From Paraphaeosphaeria minitans (taxonomy: Eukaryota > Ascomycota > Dothideomycetes > Pleosporales > Didymosphaeriaceae): a stretch of DNA of 64,000 nt. The notes below the pieces were generated by a model. The model saw nothing but the letters and a program-made list of their open reading frames with translations, made no database searches and was not told where the DNA came from. Shown here piece by piece: positions 22,659 to 35,900 of this stretch (positions are counted from its first letter, which is position 1; each line of letters begins with the position of its first letter). The DNA lies in contig WJXW01000003.1 of the NCBI GenBank assembly GCA_015832175.1, positions 1,426,001 to 1,490,000 on the forward strand. Reading direction: 5' to 3'. The position numbers were made by a program, and so were the translations under genes.

Positions 22659-23016
22659 TATAGTGTAAAGATTGGCCTGCGATAGAAAGTTAAAGAAATA
22701 TAGAACTAACTAGCTATTACTTAGATAGCTAATTCGAGAGGAAATAGCATAAAAAGGGAGAGAAGACTAATAACTATACTAATACACAAAGAAGAGACTA
22801 CCTAATAAATAAGTAGAATAGTTAAATTTATGTAATAAATTTTAAATAGGATAACTTAACTTATTCTTTAATACTTCTTACTTAAGGTATACTACTAACA
22901 TAATAAATTCTAGTAAGGGTTATAGTGCTACTTTTAAAAGAATATAGAGGAGTAAAGCGAATAGTATTTAGAAAACTAATAGAACCTATTTAATAGACTT
23001 TTAAGGAGCTGCTAAA
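22659..23016 (+). mobile_element. gypsy element G' fragment: 5' LTR plus leader, cut by C
   Basis: 22659-22905 matches the 233-bp LTR of G (TATAGTGTAAAG...CATAATA, 247 bp here). The following 111 bp match G's leader as far as the first copy of TAATAGACTTTTAAG. The sequence then breaks into the LTR of C at 23017. The body of G' should continue beyond the right edge of the window, after the end of C. Confidence 0.78.
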
Positions 23017-23425
23017 TGTTAAATCCAAGAGGGTAGCTAGTCCTAAAGGGTTAAGGTTGGTTCTTAGGTAGGAGTACTTACAAAGGTAGAAGGTCTTATT
23101 AATATAATAGTATTTTACGAAGTGTAACAAGTTAATAATATAGTCTACTAGAATCTAAACAATAGATTAATAAATAGATTAAACACGAGTATAAAGGTTT
23201 ATACTTGCGTTCCTATATACTTTAAGCAATTAGTAGACTAATTACCCTAATTAAACTAATTAAGCACTAATTAGTTACTTAGTATATTAAGTATTTTGTC
23301 TAATTAGTTATCTTGGCGCTCTAATTATACTAACTAGGTTACGTAACCTCTTATGCTGTGCCACTTTAATAATAAACGTAGATATATATAAAGATCCTAA
23401 GAGGCCTAGCCTTTAGATCTTAATA
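23017..23425 (-). repeat. 3' LTR of chromovirus C (about 409 bp)
   Basis: Starts TGTTAAATCCAAGAGGG on the plus strand. The first 200 bp match all chromovirus LTRs here; the middle (23220-23400) is of its own type and matches the fragment at 13650-13700. Confidence 0.8.
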
Positions 23426-23479
23426 TTATCTTCCTCCTTACTAGGATTTAATCTTAAATTATATAACTATGTCTTATGT

Positions 23480-24081
23480 TTAGTTATGACTAGAGCTCGC
23501 CTTGCGTTATAAGTAGCATTAGCTCGCTTATATAATGCTTAAATAACTTTTTAAGTCTAGTACTATCTATTACTACTACCTAACTAATTTTATTAACTCC
23601 TTTAGCGAAGCTATAGTTAAGAAATACTTAATATATATAAAATATAACTATGTTTATAAAGTTTATGTTTAGTCTAGAAAATATAAGAAGGGTATTTATT
23701 AAGGTTAATATTATAATGTGCGCGTTTTAGAGTGTAAGCTTAAGCGCTTACTTATAGAGAAAGAGAAGTTACGTATATAAATAAAAGAGTTAAAAGAAAC
23801 GCAGGAGGCTATGTTTAAGGCCTATAAAAAGGTGTTAAAGAAATTATGTATTATACGCGTACGCAAAGATTAGTTACGTTAGTAAATAGATTTATTAGAT
23901 AAGTGTACTAAGGATATAACAGTAGTTAAGGAGAAGAATATTAAAGAGGCTAAATCTTATAAGGCTGTTAATCTAGTAGCTAATAAGACTTCTTTAGGTT
24001 CTTTCTTATCTGCTATAATATAGAGCGCTTTTAAGGATTTCCTATTAGAGTTCTAGAATGATCTAGTGCCTTTACTATCTT
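23480..24081 (+). pseudogene. antisense ORF relic of chromovirus C (Cys module plus coiled coil)
   Basis: On the strand opposite to pol, adjacent to the 3' LTR. One frame reads YVYKVYV..SRKYKKG...VRVLECKLKRLLIEKEK (pieces), then a long Lys/Glu/Leu heptad-like stretch and ends FKDFLLEF*NDLVPLLS just before the convergent end of pol. Several Tyr codons (TAT) stand where the H copy has Cys, consistent with RIP of TGT. Function unknown. Confidence 0.6.
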
Positions 24082-25212
24082 AGGTAAGAATAATATTATA
24101 CTGCGTAAGTTATTAGTAGAATTCTTTCATCTTTTATTAATAGTTTCCTAGGTAGTCTTTTAGTTCCTAAGTATTTTTGCTGTGTAGGTAACCTTTCTAC
24201 TTAATAAGGTATGTATTGTGTTTCTAATTATAATCTAGAATCCTTTTAACTTTAAATTCGTTTTCTTCCTTAGTCTAGTAGTAGAAGGTAGTTCTAACTA
24301 GTGTATTAGAGTCTGCTAGTTCTAGCAGTAATACGTGAAATACTAGGTATATCTTTGCATCTAGTAGTAGTTCTAACTTATAATTTACTAGTAATATTTG
24401 CTTAGAAATATAAAATAGTCTAACCTTAACGTAATCTGGTTTCTTGTGTTTTTTCTTCTAAGTTTAAAGGTTCTTTGTAAGTAAATATACCTTATCCCCC
24501 TTCTTTTGCTAAGGTGCTATTTTTCGTTTTTAGTTTTAGTATAAAGTTAATTACTACTAAGCTTTTTTAAGGTTCTCTTAGAGTTGTTAGTACATTTTCT
24601 TTATATTTCCTACTATATCTATAGCTTCTTTTGGTTTAATTATTGTAGGGAATTATTAATTAAAAAGATATAGGTATTTTCTATAGCTTACATAAAATAG
24701 TGTATATCCTAATACTACTAATATTTTATTATTATAGGCCAACTATACTATAGGTAGTAATAAAACCTAGTTATTCTTCTAACTGTTATAGTAGATGCGT
24801 AGGTACATTTCTATAGTTTAGTTTATACGTTCTATCTATCTATCTATTTATAGATAGTAGGCTATTAATAGCTTTTATTTTGTTCTAAGTAGGGCCATAA
24901 GTGTTATCTAGTAATTTAACGTGAAGAGCTTGTCTCTATTACTAATAATTATTTTTTGGATTCTGTAATGTCTAATTATTTAGTCTAGGATAAAAAAAGC
25001 GAGTTCTTTTGCTATTATTCTTTTAAGGCATAGAATAAGCTTAATATACTTAGTTAGTTAGTAGACTGTTACTAGTATACTATTATATTTAATTCCTATT
25101 ATTAGGTCTTTAGAGGTTAGAATTCCTATAATAAAATCCATAGTTATGTCTTCCTATAGTACTGTTAGTATTTTAACTACTTACATCTCTATATATTTAA
25201 AATCTATACTAT

Positions 25213-25450
25213 TGTCTGTATAGTTTATCGTACAAGTAGCACTAGGTAAAGTGGGGGCCTGCCTACCTATAGGGACCCGCACAAGGACCCACTACTTAGG
25301 TTAGCGCTAAGAGGCAGAGACTTTATAAAGCCCTTAGTGCCCCTTTATACAATAGACAAGACGTAATTAATTAAACCTACTTCTTACCCTTTGCACAATA
25401 GTATACTATTAACCCTTAAATGCTTAATTATAGATTAAGCTAAACTAACA
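25213..25450 (+). repeat. 5' LTR of D (238 bp)
   Basis: TGTCTGTATAG...AACTAACA. Same family as the LTRs of E and F. Confidence 0.9.
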
Positions 25451-25678
25451 CTAATTAGTAGTTAATTCTAATTAACTGTAAACTAGTAAGGTCTAAAGAC
25501 AGAGCGCCCTATAAGCTAGATGCGTAGGCTTTATATTGTTACCTTTACTAGAGATTGAATTTTAGATTATATAATAAGTAGAAATAAAGCGCGCATATCT
25601 ATAAAGAGTTGCATAATCTAGTCTAAGCTATTCTATAGAAAAGAAAGGAGATAGTAAGCATATTCACAACCCTAAAAA

Positions 25679-25772
25679 ACACGTCGCACGATTAAACTAG
25701 TAACAACTAAACACAAACACGTTGTATAATTAAACTAGTGACAACTAAACGTAGACACGTTGTACAACTAAG
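25679..25772 (+). repeat. 38-bp tandem repeat in the leader of D
   Basis: Units start ACACG at 25679, 25717 and 25755 (the third partial). Each holds a TCGCACGA-like octamer followed by ATTAAACTAG and ACAACTAAAC. E has the same array near 4788-4870. Confidence 0.75.
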
Positions 25773-25779
25773 AAAGATA

Positions 25780-27750
25780 ATAATAATATGGCCTTAAGAC
25801 TAGAAGACTTCTTAGAGGAACTATAACCTAAGGACGTCGCGTAACAATTAATACTACCTCCTTAGTAGAAAGACAAAGCTAAAGCAATATAGCTTTAATA
25901 AGTAGAGAAAGTAATAAATATTAAGGCTATTACCTTAAGAGGAGAGATCACACAAAAGTACTAGGTAGATAGAGTAGATCTATATAGCTACCTACCCCTT
26001 TCTCTAAAATAGCTAAACACTTATATAGTATACATAATTACGTAATATTGCGTAAGTAGCCTTAAAGGTAAAGAGGTAATCTCTTCTTTTACTAAAGATT
26101 TTAATAACTAGAAGGAGAGAACCTTTAATAAGATTAGTTATATAGTAAGAAGAGAGCTTATTACTTTTCTTATAAAAAAAGGCTTTATTACTACTAATTT
26201 TATAATAAAGGACACCTATGCAAAGAAACTCTTTAAACTATTATAGCTTAACTATAAGCTATAGACCCTTTGCACAATAACTCTATAACTATAACTTAAA
26301 CCGCTTCGCATAATCCTAATAATATAACTTATATTATCTATAGGTAATGCATATATACATAGAGCATAGCTGGGGCCTATCCTTATACATGTGAGGTTAG
26401 AGACACTATATATAGAGCCACACTAGTAGTAATAGCCTAAAACCTAGACTGCTTTTGCCTAACAAACTATATTATATAAAGAGGCTAGACACTCCTAGTC
26501 TCCTTAATAACTAGGAGATTATACTTATATCTAGCTAGATAAGATTATTCTTTTTTAGAAGGCTTAGAGTAAAGAGAATAACTACACTAGTAGGCTGTAT
26601 AACATCCTAGTAGATAAGGCAAAAGTCTTTAGAAAACTATACTATAGGCTAGGTATACTATAGGACTAGTATATAAATATCTTCTTAGGAATCCTTTCTG
26701 ATCGTGCGAGTACCTACTACCTATATAACATTAGACTAGGACTTCTATAGGATGAATTGTACAATAGACTAAATAGGCACTTTAACACTAGTGTTAATTA
26801 TAATTAGTACTAGATAGACTAGACCACTCTTACCTTTAAACGCTATAAAAGGAATAATCTAGCTACTATATCGCATAAGGCCCTAGAAGCAATAATTAAT
26901 AAGCTTACCTTAGCTTAAAGGGCTCTTAGACAAGGCTTTAGTAGTAAACTATAACTACACACTACTATTATACAAGTATACTGTAGCTATCCTAACCTTA
27001 AATAAGCTATATTTAATCCTAAAAATATAGTAAAAGGCTTACTTAGCGACCTTTGTGCGTTACTCTAAGTTACTAAAAATAGAAAGAAGTTATAGTTCCT
27101 CTAAGATAGTAAAGAAGTGTACTACACTAATTAATAATATAATAATCTTAATTATATAAGAGGATCTAGCCCCTCTAGAGGCAGATTAACCTTTAGACTA
27201 AAAGGAAGGGGTAACTTTAGAAGTTTAAGCTCTTATATAAAGTAGAAATACTTTGTGTGCTATAAAGAAGGATGCTAGTCTACTAACTATCTACTAAAGG
27301 ATACCTAACAAGCTAGAAGGTAATATATATTATTATACGCTAACTTCTATAAACATAAATCCTCTGCTATAGATATATAAGTATATATCCTTAACTTTAA
27401 AAGAGAGCTAGAGGAAGAAGACTATCGCACAAAAGAGAAGAAAAATAAACAAGACTAATAAAGTAATAAAGAAGAAGTAGAAAAGGCTACTTTATACTTT
27501 ACTTCTACTGCCTACCTTTATCACATAACTAGCGAAGACATCTAACATAGTAAAGATAATAAGAATATAGAGGAACCTACACAACTGTTTACTCTAGCTA
27601 GTTAGTATTATATAAAGTACTAAGAAGAACTCTAGGATATAGGCGCTGTACGAGTATCTATAGTAAGAAAGGACTAGCTTACTACCTACTTACACAAAAA
27701 CCTAACTACTAAAATAGACTAGTTACTAGGATCTACTAATATTAGCTTTA
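25780..27750 (+). pseudogene. copia gag region relic (element D)
   Basis: Starts near ATGGCCTTAAGACTAG (25788) and is the region retained in part by E and F. Hydrophilic and helical with many Gln-to-stop changes. No zinc knuckle is recognisable. Confidence 0.55.
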
Positions 27751-28019
27751 GAGGATAGGGTTTTTAGATATCTCTAGGCACTGTACAAATTACTAATCCT
27801 ATAGGAATAGTAACCTACTATATTTTTAACTCCCTAACACTATTCCTACTATTACTAGCAAATGCTAATAGACTTAGGGTATACTTTAATAATATCCTAG
27901 ATGTTATTGTATAAAGAAATAGTATAATAGTCCTAGTTATATAAAAGTAAGGTTACCCCTTCTTTAACCTTAGTAATAAGGAATTAGCTCTCTTTTTTAT
28001 AAAGACAGAACTCTAACGC

Positions 28020-30760
28020 CTACACTACTATTTTAGACACCCCTAGACAGAAAGACTATATAAGCTTCTTACTTAGGTAGGGCATAAAGTAGAGAGCTCT
28101 ATACTAGAAGAAGTAAGAAAGTTCTATTACTACTACTAGTTATACAACTAAGCGCTAAGACGCTTTAAGTTCTCTATCTAAGATAACTTATACTTTAACT
28201 ATAAGATTATTATTAATGTTGTACAAATTAGTAAAAAGGATGTCCTATATATTATTAATACAGACACATCCTTTTAGGTAGCCTAATTCCTAAGATTAAT
28301 AACTGCATAAGACACCTAGAATGCCTTAATAAGATACTAGATTAATGTATACTAAGGCCTACTAGATTATATTATCTATAACCTAGGAACTAACTTTGCT
28401 TCTAATAAGTTTTAGAATTATATAAAGATAGTTAGGGTAGAATGTAGGCAAATACTAGTAGAGGCACACTAGGCTATAGGTAAGATTAAAAGAGTACATA
28501 CACTACTATGCTAAGCGTATAATATTCTAAGAGCTAAGATTAACAGTTATATAAATAATAAGATAGTGCTATAGATAATAGTAAAGGCACTAAATAACAT
28601 AGCTAGGCCTAATAGTATAGTACTTACTCTCCTAGTCTTTAGTGCCTACCTAAGGATTAATAAGAACTCTCTACCCTTACTAGAACTAATTGCCTAAGCT
28701 AATGCAGTTTAGAAAGTAATAAAAATGCTTAAGAAGGATAAAGCTAAAGTTAAAGTTGCTTATATAATTAACACTAGGAATAGCCTGTTATCGCACAGAA
28801 CTCTTACACTCCTACTAGGCTCTAAAGTTATAGCCTAGAGAGAAAAGAAGGGATAGTAAGGACTATATAAAATTAAGAGTATTAAAGGAAGAGACATTAT
28901 CCTAGAGCTTAAAAATAGACCTCTAAAACTACGCTGTACATAGGTTAAACTATACTATTACGTAACTAAAGACAGTATATAGGAAATATAGGATATAGAT
29001 GCTTCTATAGCTGTATAAATTAAAGCTCTAAAGCTAAGGCTAAAAGGAAGACCTAGGAAGGACTAAACTACTATAGTTATATAATTAGGTGAAGCTTAAC
29101 AAAGATTAAGAAGACTAAACACCTAGTTTATTACCTAAAAAGAAAAAGATAACTTTAAGCTTACACTAAAGCTTTGTGTAGATAGTATTATTACTACACC
29201 TAGCTAGCCCTTTAAAGAATTAGATATAGCAGAAATAAATACTTTTATTACTAATGGCACTTTTAAGATCTTGTTATATAACCCTAATAAATAACCTGGC
29301 TGTATCTTTAACCTGCGTCTTATACGAGAGATTAAAGGTAAGACAACCTAACTATATAAGAAATTAAGACTTGTCTTTGCTAGCTATTTAGATAAAGAAA
29401 AAGAGAAGATCTTTATATAATCCCCTACTATCTAGCGCATAAGCTAGAGGTTGCTATTAGCTCTTTCTGTAATACTAATTTAGTTATATAACATGTATAT
29501 TAAGCTTAGGGACATTACTTAGGCCTATATATAGTTTACTAACAAATTTCTTTGCATATTATATGCCTAACTACTAGTAGAAATGCGCAATTTCTTCCTA
29601 CTAAACATAATTCTGTGAGTTATACAACCTCTGTATAGCGTAGTAGAATTAGGTCTCTACTAGTTTAAGATATACTACAACTACTATAAGAAGAAACTAA
29701 GGATGTATATGTTAACGTATAACCTATACCTACTTATTACAGATAAGGGACCTAACATGTTTGGCATTACTAGACTCTAGACTAATAACACCCTTAGTGT
29801 AGTCACAGAAAGCTTTATATAATAAGAAGAGGAGTAGCTCTATACTATAAAGTTTTATATAAAGGACAAAAGCGTCTTAATATAAAATAGGGTAATTGAG
29901 TTTAATAGAGGTAAAATCTAACTTATCTAGAGTGTTATTACCCTAGAATAGAAAGGACAGGCTAAAAGCCTTCGCATAATTAATCCCTAGGACAAAGACG
30001 CTGTACACTAATATATTTCATAACAAGTAAGAGGTGTATATATCTCTTTAGTTTACTAACTAGAAGTAACATTTAACCTATCTATTACTGCGCAAATAAT
30101 AGTACTAATAGAAGAAGATATTAAGGCACTAAACATGCGTTTAAACTAGTAAATTTAGAATGCATAAAGAGGACTAAAATTTATTCTACTTAACCTAGGT
30201 CGCATAAAGCTGTTTATCTTTACAGATAGCTCTTTTGCTAATAATAGAGACTTAAGCTTATAGCTTAGCTTTATTATTATACTAGCAGAGGAACATCGTA
30301 TGACAACTTAGGACTTTAAGATCTGTGGTAATATTATCTACTAGAACTTAGTAAAGTATAAAAGAGTAACTAGAAGTGTTCTAGCAAGCGAATTATACAG
30401 TCTAGTAGGTAGTTTTAATAATGTAATTATATTAAGTATAACACTCTAATAGATTGTATAAACACTTTAGATCCCCCTAATTCCTATTATAGTCTATACT
30501 GACTTAAAATCCCTATACAAATGCCTTGTACAACTAGGCACTATAAACGAAAAACGCCTTATAATTAACATTATGTTAATTAGGGAGTTATACAAAAAAT
30601 AGGAAATTATAGAGATTAGGTAGATTAATAGCAAAGACAATCCTACTAATACTTATACGAAGAAAGCACCTAACTAGGCACTCTAAACACTAATCTTAAT
30701 AAATAAACTACATATTACTATTAAGGCTTTAGTAGACAGAATTAATAAGAACTATATAAT
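28020..30760 (+). pseudogene. copia integrase-RT-RNase H relic (element D)
   Basis: Reading through stops on the plus strand gives, in order: an integrase zinc region with HYYFRHP*TERLYKLLT (28020-28070) and paired Cys positions now Tyr (about 28125); the integrase core (about 28220-28640, VEAHQAIG); RT (about 29240-30000) with KLRLVFASYLD, SPTIxRISQRLLLALS and RDITQAY; and RNase H (about 30190-30400, IKLFIFTDSSFANN). IN before RT is the copia arrangement. It resembles the ascomycete Ty1-like polyproteins with QSPTIQRxSQRL and RDISQAYxQS. Non-functional. Confidence 0.82.
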
Positions 30761-30799
30761 AGAGTAACTACTCTGCTGTATAACATTTCTTTTATTATT

Positions 30800-32090
30800 T
30801 TACTTACTATTTTTAAAAAAAAAAAATTTTTTTTCTGTCTAACTTGCTACAACTTCGCATAGATATATTTATTTTTAGGCTATATAAGCCCTACTACTAA
30901 TTTAATATTATAGTTTTATTATAAGAGAGGGAATATATCGTAGGAGATTATATAAAGATATTAAAGAATATATTTTCTGTATTAATAATTTAGATATCTT
31001 AAGACTAGGCCTACCTACCCTTTTGTGTAATAAAGACATTCACCCCCCCCTATATATAACGCTTATAATAAGCACTATGCAACTTCTACACGTAGGCGCT
31101 GTATAATCTAGACTTGTAATCTAGGATTATATAATAATCTAGGAATACCTAATTGCTAGCATTAGTAGTGCCGTATAAGTAAGTATAAGGCTTATTTTAA
31201 ACTTAGCCGCGCGACTAGATAAGCACTGCTTACTAATATCTCTTATGTTGTATAATATAAGTAGCCTACTGCTAGAGGTTTGTGCTAATTAGGATTTACA
31301 TAATAATATCTTAAGAGGGTATCTAGGCTACCCTAGCCTCTTTGTTCTATACCTATTAGCATTATATAATAAAAATAAAGATACTCTAGAGGATTTATTA
31401 TACGTTTACCGCTAGGCTCTGTATAAAGGCCCTTATGCTAGGCAAACTAGTAGGAAGGTTAACCTAGATGCGCGATCTAGTCTAGCCTATAATAACTAGT
31501 ATAAAGACACTAGTAGTAAGGGCACTAGCGCCTAATAAACTAATAGTGTTATTAGCTATTATATAATAGTAAGTGTGTGTGTGTGTGTATATCTTGTTAA
31601 AAATTAGTATTATATAAAAAAGCTATATATATTTACTAGTAACAGAGCACTAGCTACTAGACACTAGAACACTAAAAAGAATAAGGTAAGAAGGGAGGAA
31701 GGTATACGTACATTAAAGTAGGATAAAAGAAAGAGGGTTTAGGGGAGCTAGGAGATATCCTTTTATACCTACTTACTAAGACCTAGCGCTAAGTATTATA
31801 TTACTTAATACTCTACCTTCTGTTTGCGCATAAGGCATATGCCTAAAAAGAGCTTTATTGTGTAATGCGGCTCTGCTACTGTATAAGGGGATAAGGTAAA
31901 AACTAAGTAGGTTAGCTATTACTGCCTATTTGTATAAGAGTAGGTGTAAATAGGACTTTTACCGCATAGTAATACTGCACCTACCCTATAACCTATTCTA
32001 ATAGGGGAAGGCTAACTATATAGATAGAGAAGGACAAGAAAGGGAAGCGTATAATAGATATAGGCTATTACATAAAAGAAAAGTTACTAG
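30800..32090. other. 3' non-coding part of D before its LTR
   Basis: About 1.2 kb with no readable frame. Contains an A-run followed by a T-run (about 30818-30835), C8 (31043-31050) and a perfect (GT)8 microsatellite (31573-31588). The last 350 bp (31738-32090) are kept in E and F and may hold cis-acting signals. Confidence 0.55.
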
Positions 32091-32328
32091 TGTCTATATA
32101 GTTTATTATATAAGTAGCACTAGGTGAAGTGGGGGCCTGCCTACCTATAGGGACCCGCACAAGGACCCACTACTTAGGTTAGCGCTAAGAGGCAGAGACT
32201 TTATAAAGCCCTTAGTGCCCCTTTGTACAATAGATAAGACGTAATTAATTAAACCTACTTCTTACCTTTTGCACGATAGTATACTATTAACCCTTAAATG
32301 CTTAATTGTAGATTAAGCCAAACCAATA
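32091..32328 (+). repeat. 3' LTR of D (238 bp)
   Basis: TGTCTATATAG...AACCAATA (AACA end with a C-to-T change), followed by the TSD ACTAT. Confidence 0.9.
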
Positions 32329-32333
32329 ACTAT

Positions 32334-32479
32334 GTTTATTTCTCTAGTATTATATATATTTATAGATATAAGTTATTATAGCTTCTTTAATTTCTTTACA
32401 GGTGTAATTCCTTTAGATAAGTTTTATTATCTTTATAATACCTAGGTGTCCGTATATAGGGTTATTATAATATTATTGT
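32334..32479 (-). mobile_element. chromovirus C, piece 2 (integrase)
   Basis: 146 bp of integrase region linking the D and B insertions; it matches H at about 40488-40625. It ends ATTGT (32475-32479), the left TSD of copia B; the right copy is ATTAT (56007-56011), differing by one G/A. Confidence 0.82.
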
Positions 32480-32670
32480 TGTGGTAAAAAGGGCTCGAAC
32501 TATTACAGGATATTTAGGAGCAGAGTTGTAAAGAATATAAATAGCTTATTATAGGAAAGGATGCCGAAAGGGCAGACTATATACAAAAGAAACGAGCCTC
32601 TTGGCAAGAATCCTGTGATATAAATTAGTGGATCTAGAAAAAATTATAGAAGTAAGTATTTACTTTAACA
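32480..32670 (-). repeat. 3' LTR of copia B (191 bp)
   Basis: TGTGGTAAAAAGGG...CTTTAACA on the plus strand; preceded by ATTGT. Confidence 0.9.
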
Positions 32671-34059
32671 CACCCCCTAGGTAATTACTTAAAGCGGATT
32701 ACTTATCTTAAGAAGTAATCTTTAACTATCTAAATCCTTTCTAAAGATCTTTAAAAAACTATTTAAAGGCTATTTAAGGATTAAAAAACTATTAAGATTT
32801 ATTCTTCTAAATCTCCTTATCTTAAGAACAGCGATTCTATCACCCCCTATTTATTGTAATAGCAAAATAATCGCTATTTATCTTTTAAATTATAAATCTT
32901 ATTATAAATCGTGTCTAGAATCTCTTTTTCTAGTAGGTTAGGAGCTTATAAGCGTAGTACAAAGGCCTAGAGCGTAAACGCTTTTATTCTACTACTCTTT
33001 TCGCTTACTTCTTATTAACTATAAAGTAATTTCCCCGCTCTTACTAGCTAGTAAGTATAATAGGTAGGCGCGTTTTAATTAGAAAGAAATAGTAGTAAGA
33101 GAAATAAGTAGTAAAAAAGGAGCGTATTTAGTGCTTAATAATTAGATAGGTAGTAGAGTATATAAGCCCTTTACTAGCGCTTAATCTTCTTTTTTTAATT
33201 CTTTACTTTTAACGCTTTAACTTCCTATCTAATTTAAGCCTACTAGTTTAAGCCTTTAAATCCTACTACTTTATAGTAGGTTCTTTTCTTCTAATTATTA
33301 TCTTATGCTTTTTCTATTATTTAGAGCTTTACTAACTCTTTTAGATATCTAATAACCTAGCTAAAGCACGCGTAGTAAAGGCTGTAAAAGCTACTAAATA
33401 AAGCTTTTAATTTTTTTACTAAAATTCTCTTACTTTTTCTACTCTACTAGCTCCTTCTGCCCTAGCTCTAGGCCCCTAGTAATTGCTTAGTACTCTTAGA
33501 TAAGTAAGCTGCTTAAACTACTTAAAAGGAGCTTTAGTAGAAAAAAGTAATAGACGCTACTATAATAATACTTTAAGCTTAAGTAGGCGCTACTATACCT
33601 ACTTTACCTACTCTTACACTACTATATATAGCATTATTCTATTACATTAGCTAATTTTACTAATTATTTCTATAGCTAGCTGTATATTTAGACTCTAGCT
33701 ATAGATTTTATCTACTATTAATTATTAGAGGATGCTAATATAAGCTTTTAATTTAAGATTCTTTCTAGGTTTAGCTAATACTGTTTATAGGAGAGGCTAA
33801 TTACTAAGCTGCGTAAGAGGGTTAAAGTGGCCTTATAAGCTCCTTTTCTTACTAGTAGTTAAGAGGAGTAAGCTTAGTATATAGCTACTATCCTACTCTC
33901 TCCCTACTAGCTAATCCTTAGTAGAGGATAGGGTAATCGCCCTTTTATTCTACCTATTAAGGAGTAGCGCGGTTACAGCTAATACACTAATTAAAATAGT
34001 TAAATAAGTAGCCTATTAGCTCTAAAGTAGAGTAGAGGCTAGGTAAGTGCTTCTCCTCC

Positions 34060-34200
34060 TACTAATTAAAAGAGGGGAGGCTAGGGTAAGGAATTACCTA
34101 TTACTAATTAAAAGAGGGAAGGCTAGGGTAAGCTATCACCTACTACTAATTAAAGGAGAGGTAGAGGAGGTAGATAGGGTAAGGAATTACCTACTATAGA
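34060..34200. repeat. imperfect tandem repeat in the extra segment of B
   Basis: About three copies of a unit containing TACTAATTAAAAGAGGGAAG and GCTAGGGTAAGGAATTACC, roughly 45-50 bp each. Element A has fewer copies at the matching place (about 2470-2560). Confidence 0.6.
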
Positions 34201-34499
34201 GAGAAGAAGAGAAAGAGGATAGGGAGAATCTCCTACTACTAATTATAGGGGAGATTCTCGCACCCCTATAATTAAGCAGAGGAGAAAAAGGGTCTATAAG
34301 CTTATAAATAAGCTCTTTAATCTCCTCTTTTTCTAATTCTTATTCTCCCTCTAATCTTTTCTTTTTTTTCTTTTTCTTTTCTTATTTCCTAGCTCTAAAT
34401 TATTAATTCTAGGTAGTTAATAGATTAATTCTCTACTTACTTACTCTTATTTTATAATTATTATGCTTATATTTTATAGATTTAATAGCCTTTTAAATC

Positions 34500-35900
34500 T
34501 ATTAAACTGCTATTAAGTAAGAGCCTTTATAAGGCTATCTACTAGTATTTTGCTAGTTAGAAGATATTCTACTTGAAATAATCCTTTTATATACTCTTAC
34601 TGCAACTACATATTCTAAATATCTATATAGCGCAGTTAAGTAGTGATTCTTTTATTCTTTCTAATTACTAAACAAATAGTTTAAAAATTATTATAATAGA
34701 CCTTCTATAAAAGTCCTAGATCTAGAGTAAGCTTAGTAAAAGATCTCTTAATCGCTATAGCTTCTTTACTTATATATTTAAGCGCTAGAAGCTCTACTTC
34801 TATTATTAAAGTAGTAATTATATTCTATTAAACTACTTTCTATAAGATAGCTCCTCTAAACAATAGGATAATATATCTATAGGAAGATCGCTGTGATATT
34901 AGATTATTAGTAAAAGAGGCATCTCTACATATTAGCAGATTAGGTCTATTATAGCCACTAAAGACTATAGCCTACTATCTAGTTTAATAGAGGTAAAGGA
35001 TTACATAGTTAATAGTAGTAAAGTGTTCTTTACTTAGATTTATTAGAAAGTATAATAGCTTTAACACTATAAAGGCTATATTTAGGCGTAGTATAATTAC
35101 TATATAGAGAGCTAATCCTACCTCTTCTTAAAAGAGCTTTATTTTTTAAGGAGTAGCTTCTCCTATGCTTAGAATAAGATCTTCTACTAATAGAAGTATA
35201 GAAGGGAAGCTCCTAGAGTTTAAAAGGTTAAACTTTTTTATAATCTTATTAATATAGGTATTATAGACTAGAGAAATTAATCTTACTTCTCTATCCCTAA
35301 TTACGTAAACACCTAGGAACTACTCTACTAGTCCTTTTAATTTAATCTTATATTTATTCGCGATCTTCTTCTAAAAATCTAGGGCTTTTTTTTCTTTACT
35401 CTTATAATGGAGAAGAAGAATGTTATTAATATAAAATAGAACAATAATACTTTAATTACTATTAAAGAAAAGGCATAGCTCTTTTAGCGAAGCTAAGAGT
35501 CTATAAGATTAAAGTAATTCTGTAAATTCCTTATACTAAAGAAGTAGTAAATCTCTTAAGCTATATAAAGCTTAATTTAATCTTACACACTTTCCTGGCT
35601 TTTTAAAACTATTAGGTAATTTATAAGTTACTAGATAAGCAGCTATAATAAGAGTATTTAGAAACGCTCCTACTACATTAAATTATAAAATTTCTAGATT
35701 AAATTCTGCTGCTAGAGCTACAGCTAATTAAAAAGATCTTACTACTAGGGTAGTAGCATAGGTAGAGTAGAGAGTATTCTTTTTCTAAAGATCTCCTCTT
35801 ACAATAATTTAAGCTTTACCCTTTTTAAAGTATTTATTTTAATTAAACTTATAAGTAAAGACCTACTTTAAAGGGAGTAGTCGCTCTAACACCTCTAAAT
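34500..35900 (-). pseudogene. copia RT-RNase H relic (element B)
   Basis: Reverse complement of the A relic at 790-2190. The catalytic box again reads YxNNILLL-like (about 35405-35440). Damaged by RIP. Confidence 0.82.

Larger units (their letters stand above)
23017..25212 (-). mobile_element. chromovirus C, piece 1: 3' LTR, antisense ORF, chromodomain and integrase end
   Basis: Gypsy chromovirus on the minus strand, interrupted by D. It has a left LTR of about 409 bp (23017-23425, TGTTAAATCC...), an antisense ORF (plus strand, about 23480-24081), then the pol 3' end on the minus strand with chromodomain and integrase matching Gypsy-1. Ends at ACTAT (25208-25212), the TSD shared with 32329-32333. 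The left flank of the LTR is CTAAA (23012-23016). Confidence 0.85.
25213..32328 (+). mobile_element. Ty1/copia retrotransposon D, complete, 7116 bp, inserted in C
   Basis: LTRs of exactly 238 bp (25213-25450 and 32091-32328) and a perfect TSD ACTAT (25208-25212, 32329-32333). Removing it and one TSD restores the C pol sequence (...TATACTATGTTTATTTC...), as in H. Inside, on the plus strand: leader with 38-bp repeats, gag, integrase, RT and RNase H in copia order (IN before RT), then about 1.2 kb of AT-rich sequence with no clear gene. RIP stops throughout. Confidence 0.92.
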
